Position numbers and translations under genes: made by a program
Shown: positions 1-5,297 of the stretch, piece after piece
How the letters are laid out: each line of letters begins with the position of its first letter
Numbering within the stretch: the stretch's first letter is position 1
NCBI GenBank assembly: GCA_022707945.1
Contig: JAKIZQ010000066.1
Location: forward strand, 1 to 5,933
DNA length: 5,933 nucleotides
Direction of reading: 5' to 3'
DNA from: Bdellovibrionales bacterium
Lineage (GTDB): Bacteria; Bdellovibrionota; JAFGOL01
Notes under the pieces: model-generated
Databases searched by the model: none
Told to the model about the DNA's origin: nothing
What the model saw: only the letters and a program-made list of their open reading frames with translations

Positions 1-1338
1 CATGAGCGCCATTATTTCAAAAATACCAGGGCTTACGTCTGTGCCTGTTATAAGCACCCTACATGCCTGAGCAATAACCTTTAGTTTTATATTGTGTTTT
101 TCTATTAGTGACTTAAATACAGCCTCTAATGAACTGTGATCCGAAATATCCTTAATACCTTTTATGCCTTCTATAAGATCAACTATTATTGGGACAACAT
201 CTTGTCCTATGTGCTTTTTATAAGCATTCTCATCTATAACAATCTCATCCTTTATAAAGAACTCTATGCCCTTATATACGTCGTTAAGCATTTTTGATCG
301 TTCCTGTACCATGGGCAATAACTTTTGTACGTCTTCATCAAAAACTCTTGTTTTAAATTCTTCTGGTACCAAAGACTCATCACAAAGTCTTTTAGCCATA
401 TCTTTTGCAGACATATTTTTTATATAGTGAGCATTAAGCCAATTAAGTTTTTCCATATTAAGTACTGCGGCAGAATGTCCTAGTGCATCAAGATCGAATA
501 ATTGAACAAGCTCTTCTTTAGAGAAGATCTCTTGGTCACCGTGAGACCACCCAAGCCTCACAAGATAATTCAACAAGGCTTCTGGGAGATAACCCATTTG
601 TCTAAAACTGCTTACGGCAGTTGCACCATGTCTTTTGCTTAGCTTTGTCTTATCTGGACCAAGTATCATTGGAACATGTACAAAAATAGGTAGAGAAAGT
701 CCAAGTGCCTCGTATATAAGAATCTGTTTTGGTGTATTATTAACGTGGTCATCTCCTCTAATAACATGGGTTATGCCCATTAATGCATCATCAACAACTA
801 CTGTAAAATTATAAGTTGGAGTCCCGTCTGCCCTAGCTATTACAAAATCCTCTATTTCTTCATGTTTGATAGTTATATTTCCTAGAACTTTATCATTTAT
901 AACTGTTTGGCCTGTCTCTGGTACTTTAAACCTTACCACACCTTTATCCACAGGCGATCTTCGGCATTTTCTGTTGTAAACAGGCTTTCTTTTTTCTTCT
1001 AACGCTTTTTGTCTTTCTGCCTCAAGGTCTTCTTTTGAACAATCACAATAATAAGCATGACCAGAGTCCAGTAATTTTTGTATATAGGTTTTATATAGAT
1101 CCATTCTTTTGGTTTGATATATTAATTCTCCGTCGTAATCCATGCCTAGCCACTTCATGCTGTTTATTATTTCTTCTTCATACTGTTTTTCTGATCTTTC
1201 TATGTCTGTATCTTCTATTCTAAGATAGAATTTACCTTTATGACGTCTAGCGAATAAATAATTAAAAATGGCCGTCCTTGCTCCGCCTATGTGCAAAAAG
1301 CCGGTTGGTGATGGCGCAAATCTTACTGCTACCTGCAA
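1..1338 (-). CDS. gltX: Glutamyl-tRNA synthetase, C-terminus cut by window edge
   Basis: Class I aminoacyl-tRNA synthetase that charges tRNA-Glu with glutamate in the cytoplasm. The reverse strand reads open for 446 codons up to the edge. The N-terminus carries the family block RFAPSPTGFLHIGGART, with the HIGH-type motif HIGG at residues 16-19. The KMSKS-type loop is KLSKR at 232-236. A zinc-site insertion shows Cys98, Cys100, Tyr121 and Cys125, at the spacing known from E. coli-type GluRS. The helical anticodon-binding region follows, ending in the conserved block around TGTDVSPGIFEIMAL. Usual length is about 465-510 residues, so probably only some 20-40 residues are missing. The start is TTG at 1338: a strong AGGAGGG Shine-Dalgarno lies 8 bases upstream and the reading begins where the family normally begins. 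The sequence alone does not show whether the enzyme is discriminating or also charges tRNA-Gln. It is divergent from the GYF operon. Confidence 0.97.
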   Translation of the reverse strand, partial: MQVAVRFAPSPTGFLHIGGARTAIFNYLFARRHKGKFYLRIEDTDIERSEKQYEEEIINSMKWLGMDYDGELIYQTKRMDLYKTYIQKLLDSGHAYYCDCSKEDLEAERQKALEEKRKPVYNRKCRRSPVDKGVVRFKVPETGQTVINDKVLGNITIKHEEIEDFVIARADGTPTYNFTVVVDDALMGITHVIRGDDHVNNTPKQILIYEALGLSLPIFVHVPMILGPDKTKLSKRHGATAVSSFRQMGYLPEALLNYLVRLGWSHGDQEIFSKEELVQLFDLDALGHSAAVLNMEKLNWLNAHYIKNMSAKDMAKRLCDESLVPEEFKTRVFDEDVQKLLPMVQERSKMLNDVYKGIEFFIKDEIVIDENAYKKHIGQDVVPIIVDLIEGIKGIKDISDHSSLEAVFKSLIEKHNIKLKVIAQACRVLITGTDVSPGIFEIMALM

Positions 1339-1346
1339 TTTAGCTT

Positions 1347-1353
1347 CCCTCCT
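1347..1353 (-). promoter_or_regulatory. Shine-Dalgarno of gltX, supports TTG start
   Basis: Read on the minus strand this is AGGAGGG, a near-perfect anti-16S match, 8 bases before the TTG at 1338. It decides the start, because no ATG lies at the expected N-terminus of the family. It also shows that this organism uses canonical Shine-Dalgarno initiation, in contrast to the gene starting at 1420. Confidence 0.85.
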
Positions 1354-1384
1354 GATATCTATGTACTTTTCGTATCACAAATCA

Positions 1385-1411
1385 TTGAAAAAACAACCGC
1401 ACCGTTATACT
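1385..1411 (+). promoter_or_regulatory. Putative sigma-70-type promoter of the GYF/lipid operon
   Basis: TTGAAA at 1385-1390 resembles a -35 box and TATACT at 1406-1411 a -10 box. The spacer is 15 bases, shorter than the ideal 17. An alternative -10, TACTAT at 1408-1413, would give 17 bases but matches the consensus less well. The -10 ends 8 bases before the ATG at 1420, so transcription should begin almost at the start codon, giving a leaderless or near-leaderless mRNA. The call rests on consensus matching by eye. Confidence 0.45.
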
Positions 1412-1419
1412 ATTCATTC

Positions 1420-2091
1420 ATGGCTTGGGACAAGAAGTATTATCTGAATATAAACGACCAAAATGTTGGACCTTTAAGTTTTGAAGAGGTCACAGATCGT
1501 TTAAAGAATGGTCTATTGAAAGCAACAGACTACATCTTCATAACAGGCAACAAGGACTGGCAAACAATAAACGAATTGCAGGAATTTTCAATATATTTAG
1601 AACCAGAAGATCCAGAAAAAAGAAAGATCTGGTTCATCAGAAGAAACAAGCAAAATGAAGGCCCTTATTCTAAACAAGAAATATTCCAAATGATAGAAAC
1701 TGGAAAAGCAGACATAAACGACTATGTTTGGAGCAAGGAATTAAGGAACTGGACTACAATAAAAGACGCAATGTCTATCTCCACAGAAAAAATTGCTCCC
1801 CAGGACTTGGTTCAAGAAGCTCTTGTAGAACAAAAAAATATAATTGAAGAAGAAACACCAAGACCTACCTCTCCAAAGAAAGAAATCGATGATGTAACAC
1901 CAGTAGCACCACAGACTATAGACAGTCAAACAAGAGGCAATATGATGTTGCCAGAGATAATACTGGGTATATCTTTAATCGCAATTGGGGTATATCAGTC
2001 CTCAACAAGATTAGTTACTTCGATAATTATATCTTTTGTTGGAGCCGGTCTTTTAATGTTAGCATTCTTTGAAAAAAGGAAGGGGTTATGA
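1420..2091 (+). CDS. Tandem GYF_2-domain protein with C-terminal membrane hairpin
   Basis: A 223-residue protein of unknown function. Two copies of a GYF_2-type (DUF4339-like) module lie in tandem. Residues 5-56 contain YYLNINDQNVGPLSFEEV and a distal KDWQTI. Residues 70-118 contain IWFIRRNKQNEGPYSKQEI and a distal RNWTTI. Each shows the family layout: aromatic start, central GP, then an acidic/hydrophobic helix and a late W-x-x-I. GYF-type modules generally bind proline-rich peptides or protein partners. A charged Glu/Pro/Thr-rich linker (about 120-172) leads to two hydrophobic segments (about 176-195 and 197-217) and a basic tail, EKRKGL. There is no signal peptide, so a cytoplasmic N-terminus is likely. 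The ATG at 1420 is the only conventional start just before the first module, but no Shine-Dalgarno precedes it. Its stop overlaps the next start (ATGA), implying translational coupling. It may be an adaptor for the lipid enzymes downstream; that role is inferred from position only. Confidence 0.85.
   Translation: MAWDKKYYLNINDQNVGPLSFEEVTDRLKNGLLKATDYIFITGNKDWQTINELQEFSIYLEPEDPEKRKIWFIRRNKQNEGPYSKQEIFQMIETGKADINDYVWSKELRNWTTIKDAMSISTEKIAPQDLVQEALVEQKNIIEEETPRPTSPKKEIDDVTPVAPQTIDSQTRGNMMLPEIILGISLIAIGVYQSSTRLVTSIIISFVGAGLLMLAFFEKRKGL
2077..2085 (+). promoter_or_regulatory. Shine-Dalgarno of the phosphatidyltransferase gene
   Basis: AGGAAGGGG lies inside the last codons of the upstream gene. 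Its AGGA core is 7 bases before the ATG at 2088. With the 4-base ATGA overlap this fixes the downstream start and suggests coupled translation. Confidence 0.65.
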
Positions 2092-2831
2092 AAAACGAAT
2101 TTTATTCATCTGTAGTACCATTAATAATAGTTAACGGCGGATTCATTGCTGGATATTTAATATTCCTAATAATCAAAAAACTAACTGGCAAAAAAGATAA
2201 AGACAAAAAGAAGGCCCATTCCAAACTAATATGGTCGTCCCTACAGGACTATTGGTTCACTATAACAGAACCTGTAGTTCAATTATTCATAAAAATGGGC
2301 ATTACACCTAATTCAATAACTGTTTTTGGCGTTTTTATAAGTTTATTCTCTGCGATACTATTCGCTCAAGGCAACATAGGTAGTGCTGGATGGGTAATGA
2401 TAGCCGGTGGCGTTTTTGATCTTATGGACGGAAGAGTTGCAAGGGCTACTAACAAAGTAACAAAACAAGGAGCATTTCTTGATTCCGTAATGGATAGATA
2501 CAGCGACGGTTTAATCCTGGGTGGACTTCTTATAATGTTTAGGGATCATTGGCTTGTATATTTCTTAATAATGTCCTTTATAGGCTTTTTTTGTGTTAGT
2601 TACACAAAAGCACGTGCAGAAGCTACTGGTATCAAATGTGATGTTGGCTTTTTCCAAAGACCAGAAAGAATATTTTCCTTAGGACTTAGTGCAATATTCT
2701 CACCAATATTCTCTTATTACACAAACATAGAAGTACCATTCTTGCTCATGGGCGTAATAATGATCTTAGGAATAGGAACTTTGTTAACGTCTATATACAG
2801 GATAATCTATTCCTTTAATAAATTGTCTTAA
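2088..2831 (+). CDS. CDP-alcohol phosphatidyltransferase, PIP-synthase-like
   Basis: Inner-membrane enzyme (247 residues) that transfers a phosphatidyl group from CDP-diacylglycerol to an alcohol or sugar-alcohol phosphate, releasing CMP. The metal-binding signature is complete and canonical in spacing: D111, D114-G115, A118-R119, then eight residues, G128, D132, D136. After it comes SYTKARAEATG (171-181), then CDVG and RPER (191-194). The KARAE and R-x-E-R pattern resembles archaeal and actinobacterial phosphatidylinositol-phosphate synthases more than a typical PgsA, so an inositol-phosphate-type acceptor is possible but unproven. PGP synthase remains the alternative. Hydrophobic segments flank the catalytic block. 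The N-terminus carries an extra segment (about 8-29) followed by a Lys-rich stretch (30-45), which the core domain does not need. It overlaps the GYF gene by 4 bases and ends 1 base before the acyltransferase. Confidence 0.92.
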   Translation: MKNEFYSSVVPLIIVNGGFIAGYLIFLIIKKLTGKKDKDKKKAHSKLIWSSLQDYWFTITEPVVQLFIKMGITPNSITVFGVFISLFSAILFAQGNIGSAGWVMIAGGVFDLMDGRVARATNKVTKQGAFLDSVMDRYSDGLILGGLLIMFRDHWLVYFLIMSFIGFFCVSYTKARAEATGIKCDVGFFQRPERIFSLGLSAIFSPIFSYYTNIEVPFLLMGVIMILGIGTLLTSIYRIIYSFNKLS

Positions 2832-2832
2832 A

Positions 2833-3456
2833 ATGAAGAAATATATAAAAACAAAAATACTGCCTTATTTAATTTATTATATTTATAAAATATATTTTAG
2901 TACTATTCGTTATATCGAACCAAAACTGCCAAAAGAATTAATTAATAATGATTTTATAGTAGCTCATTTTCATCAAGACGAACTAGCGCTAATCCCAACT
3001 CGAGCTAATTCAAATTTTTATGTTATGACGAGCCAAAGTACAGATGGAATGATGATGAAAAAGCTCCTGCATCTTATGGGTTATTCTTGTGTAGAAGGTT
3101 CAAGTTCAAGAGGCGGGGCAAAAGCATTGCTCCAATTAATAGAAGTGTTAAAAGCAAAGAACGCAAGTGCAGTAATGGCAGTAGATGGACCAAAAGGCCC
3201 CATTTATAAAGTAAAAGAAGGGATAATAATACTTTCAAAACACACTGGATTACCAATATTACCAGTTACGGTGCAAACGAAAGATCCATTTATTTTTACA
3301 AAAAGTTGGAACAAAGCAATACTTCCAAAACCTTTTTCTAAAGTGATTATAAAGTTTGGCGAACCTTTATATGTAAAAGAAGGTGTTAATAAAGAGGATA
3401 TTAAAGAACTAGCACTTACACTTGAATCACGACTTAAGAATATTAAAGGCCTGTAA
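2833..3456 (+). CDS. DUF374 lysophospholipid acyltransferase-family protein
   Basis: A 207-residue protein of the DUF374 (COG2121) branch of glycerolipid acyltransferases, likely transferring an acyl chain to a lipid at the inner face of the cytoplasmic membrane. Family blocks occur in order: FHQDE (46-50, candidate catalytic His47), MTSQSTDG (65-72), EGSSSRGG (88-95), VDGPKGP (117-123), SGLP-like TGLPILPV (138-145), KSWN (157-160) and PKPF (165-168). The third block usually begins with Arg where Glu88 stands here. The N-terminal 22 residues are hydrophobic and Tyr/Lys-rich, which would suit membrane association. The start lies 1 base after the preceding stop with no convincing Shine-Dalgarno, so translation probably depends on coupling. 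The substrate is unknown; lipid A, a phospholipid or the product of the neighbouring phosphatidyltransferase are all possible. The 3' end overlaps the opposing FecR gene by 14 bases. Confidence 0.9.
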   Translation: MKKYIKTKILPYLIYYIYKIYFSTIRYIEPKLPKELINNDFIVAHFHQDELALIPTRANSNFYVMTSQSTDGMMMKKLLHLMGYSCVEGSSSRGGAKALLQLIEVLKAKNASAVMAVDGPKGPIYKVKEGIIILSKHTGLPILPVTVQTKDPFIFTKSWNKAILPKPFSKVIIKFGEPLYVKEGVNKEDIKELALTLESRLKNIKGL

Positions 3457-4171
3457 CCCTTTTAATTTTATCAACATTACCAGACTTAAGGTCTGTGTCT
3501 TTTTTTGTTTCACTGGATGTTTTAGGCGAGAAAGAATCGTAAGAAGAAGACCCTTCTGGTTTGAAGGGAACTTTGAACTTTTCATAAAGTTTAGGTATTG
3601 AAGAAATCGTTATATCACCCCAAGTTTTTTCATCCTTAAAAGATATAGCCTTTATGTATCTGTTCTTTGGAAGTCTTAAAGGTATCTGATCACTACTCTG
3701 CTTTAGATAGAGTTCAGATCCAAAATTAAGTAAAGTTAATTCAAAATTTGTTTTAGCATAACGAGCTAAAAAATCGCCACCAATAGTGTTAACGTATATG
3801 TCTCCAGCTCTAAAATCTATGGGTTTTTCTCCTTTGAACATCATAAACCCATATTTAAGAAAAACAGATTCATACTGTTTTGATCTCTTATTAACAGACA
3901 CAAGTGTTTCTGGGCCGACATAAATAGTGGAGCCTGAACTCAACAACAACTCACAATGTGAAGTATTCGCAGTTTGCACCTCATCACCAGAGTAGATAAC
4001 ATAAGGTACGTTCTTCTCGTTTATGTTTTTTTTCTCACCACCAGAATAGATGTTGATTGGAGAACCACTTAATATCGTAACAGTAGCCACAGTATTTTCT
4101 TGCTCGGCTCTTATTTGAGCATCAATTGAAAAAGACAAAAGTGTGTATATTAAAATTAAAAAATAATTCAT
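3443..4171 (-). CDS. Secreted FecR-domain protein
   Basis: A 242-residue protein with an N-terminal signal peptide (about 1-18, hydrophobic core FLILIYTLLSF, possible cleavage after SIDA). A FecR-like beta domain follows at about 28-93: TVATVTILSGSPINI, then SGDEVQTANTSHCELLLSSG and STIYVGPETLVSV. That is the family order of G-D-x-I/V-x-T, S-x-x-x-L-x-L-x-x-G and a final strand. The rest, to about 200, remains strand-rich and the last 40 residues are Ser/Lys-rich and probably disordered. Cys73 is the only cysteine, so there is no disulfide or lipobox. No sigma factor, anti-sigma cytoplasmic domain or TonB receptor lies nearby, so this is a stand-alone periplasmic FecR protein rather than an iron-citrate regulator. 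The ATG at 4171 is chosen because it gives an intact signal peptide. A weak AGAGAA Shine-Dalgarno lies just upstream. Confidence 0.85.
   Translation of the reverse strand: MNYFLILIYTLLSFSIDAQIRAEQENTVATVTILSGSPINIYSGGEKKNINEKNVPYVIYSGDEVQTANTSHCELLLSSGSTIYVGPETLVSVNKRSKQYESVFLKYGFMMFKGEKPIDFRAGDIYVNTIGGDFLARYAKTNFELTLLNFGSELYLKQSSDQIPLRLPKNRYIKAISFKDEKTWGDITISSIPKLYEKFKVPFKPEGSSSYDSFSPKTSSETKKDTDLKSGNVDKIKRVTGL
3481..3506 (+). terminator. Possible intrinsic terminator of the GYF/lipid operon
   Basis: CAGAC-TTAAG-GTCTG (3481-3495) is a perfect 5-bp stem with a 5-base loop. It is followed, after TGTC, by seven T residues (3500-3506). It begins 25 bases after the acyltransferase stop and lies inside the 3' coding end of the opposing FecR gene. 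The stem is short and the T tract is set off by 4 bases, so efficiency is doubtful. No better terminator is visible. Confidence 0.35.
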
Positions 4172-4192
4172 TTTATTTATTCTCTAAACTTT

Positions 4193-4220
4193 AGTATATT
4201 TTAAGCAGGCCACACTTCAA
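4193..4220 (-). promoter_or_regulatory. Putative promoter of the FecR gene
   Basis: On the minus strand TTGAAG (4220-4215) and TATACT (4198-4193) are separated by 16 bases, a good sigma-70-type match. Transcription would start near 4186, giving a leader of about 15 bases. The same hexamer classes, TTGAAR and TATACT, appear ahead of the gene at 1420. Confidence 0.5.
4195..4200 (+). promoter_or_regulatory. Possible -10 box for nagZ, overlapping the FecR -10
   Basis: TATATT at 4195-4200 is a plausible plus-strand -10 located 38 bases before the nagZ start. The sequence 17 bases upstream, TTTATT at 4172-4177, is a poor -35. The box overlaps the minus-strand TATACT at 4193-4198, so one AT-rich element may serve both directions. 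Confidence 0.3.
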
Positions 4221-4227
4221 GCTAAAA

Positions 4228-4232
4228 AGAGG
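4228..4232 (+). promoter_or_regulatory. Shine-Dalgarno of nagZ
   Basis: AGAGG lies 5 bases before the ATG at 4238. It supports that start, which is also where the family's N-terminal barrel begins. Confidence 0.6.
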
Positions 4233-4237
4233 TTTTT

Positions 4238-5290
4238 ATGTCATTTGATAATATAAAAGATATCGGACAACACTTAATAATAGGCATGGAAGGAGTCTCT
4301 CCTACAAACGAAATCCTTTCTCTAATAAGGGAATACAACATCGGAGGAGTCCTTTTTCTTGGCAAGAACTATGCGTCTATAGAAGAGCTTTCAGACACGA
4401 TAAACATGTTGCAAGCAAGCTCAAGCAAAGTGCCTTTGCTAACAACCGTTGACCATGAAGGTGGAAGAGTACAAAGATTTAAAGGACCATTTACAATACT
4501 GCCATCATACAGAGAACTGGTTAAAGACAAAACACCTAAACAAATATTCGAGATACATGCACTAATTGCTGAACAACTTGAGGCATGTGGTATTAATATG
4601 AACTTTGCGCCAGTAGCAGACCTGAGTTCTAAAACAGACGGTGTAATTGGTGACAGATCCATAGGTACAGATCTTCAAAAAGTAGAAGACGTAATAAGCG
4701 CAACGATACGAGGTTTTATTAAAAAAGGGCTTCTGTGTTGTGTTAAACATTTCCCAGGACATGGGTGTGTAGAAGATGATTCTCATATAGATTTACCTGT
4801 ATCCAACAAAACACTAACAGAGCTAATGAACTATGAAATAATACCTTTCAAAAAAGCTACCAAGGCAAACGTAAGCGCAATAATGATGGCACACATCATG
4901 TTCCCTAATATAGACGAACTACCGTCATCTTTTTCATCAAAATTAATACAAGATATAATAAGAAAAGAATTCCGTTTCACAAAACTAGTAATAACAGATG
5001 ACATATCAATGGGAGCAATATCTAAACATTACGATATTAAAGACGCCATAGAGCTCTCTTTGATGGCGGGGAATGACATGATAATATTCTCTTCTTCTGA
5101 TACCAACCTAATAGCCAACAATCTAGATATAATAAGAAAAAAAGTTGAATCAAATTCTGAGCTAAGGTCAAAAATAGCAGAGGCACAGAACAGGATATTT
5201 AATATAAAATCATCCATAAAGAGACAGAACATCTCTGCCAGCAATGCTCTAGAAGTTTTAAATAATAGTACACTCGGTTCTCAAATATAG
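4238..5290 (+). CDS. nagZ: Beta-N-acetylhexosaminidase, GH3 (NagZ)
   Basis: A 350-residue glycoside hydrolase family 3 enzyme. NagZ removes the N-acetylglucosamine from GlcNAc-anhydroMurNAc peptides in the cytoplasm during cell-wall recycling. Motifs run in family order: GGVLFLGKNY (36-45), TVDHEGGRVQRF (70-81, with His where Gln is usual), NFAPVADLS (122-130), IGDRS (137-141), KHFPGHG (170-176), DDSH (180-183, carrying the Asp-His acid/base dyad) and TDDISM (253-258, with Asp254 the likely nucleophile). Length is normal for single-domain NagZ. There is no signal peptide, so a cytoplasmic site is expected. In organisms with inducible AmpC its product is a beta-lactamase inducer, but no amp gene is visible here. 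The gene is divergent from the FecR gene (66-base gap) and ends 7 bases short of the convergent beta-barrel gene. Confidence 0.95.
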   Translation: MSFDNIKDIGQHLIIGMEGVSPTNEILSLIREYNIGGVLFLGKNYASIEELSDTINMLQASSSKVPLLTTVDHEGGRVQRFKGPFTILPSYRELVKDKTPKQIFEIHALIAEQLEACGINMNFAPVADLSSKTDGVIGDRSIGTDLQKVEDVISATIRGFIKKGLLCCVKHFPGHGCVEDDSHIDLPVSNKTLTELMNYEIIPFKKATKANVSAIMMAHIMFPNIDELPSSFSSKLIQDIIRKEFRFTKLVITDDISMGAISKHYDIKDAIELSLMAGNDMIIFSSSDTNLIANNLDIIRKKVESNSELRSKIAEAQNRIFNIKSSIKRQNISASNALEVLNNSTLGSQI

Positions 5291-5297
5291 ACAGGAA

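Noticed and set aside
1035..1223. Plus-strand 62-codon open frame, rich in Phe and Leu
   Set aside because: It lies wholly inside gltX on the other strand, whose motifs are unmistakable; the composition is the antisense shadow of a Lys/Glu-rich coding region.
1339..1419. A minus-strand promoter for gltX
   Set aside because: Only weak candidates such as TTCAAT with TACATA at 18 bases are visible; none is good enough to list as a feature.
3074..3256. Minus-strand 60-codon Leu-rich open frame inside the acyltransferase gene
   Set aside because: Antisense shadow across the conserved SSSRGG and DGPKGP region; no ribosome site and no membrane-protein pattern beyond reversed Leu codons.
4369..4786. 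Two overlapping minus-strand frames inside nagZ
   Set aside because: Both are opposite the conserved NagZ motif region, overlap each other in different frames and have no convincing start signals.
5029..5244. Minus-strand 71-codon frame inside the 3' part of nagZ
   Set aside because: Shadow of a helix-rich coding region; it has no homology I can recognise and no start context.
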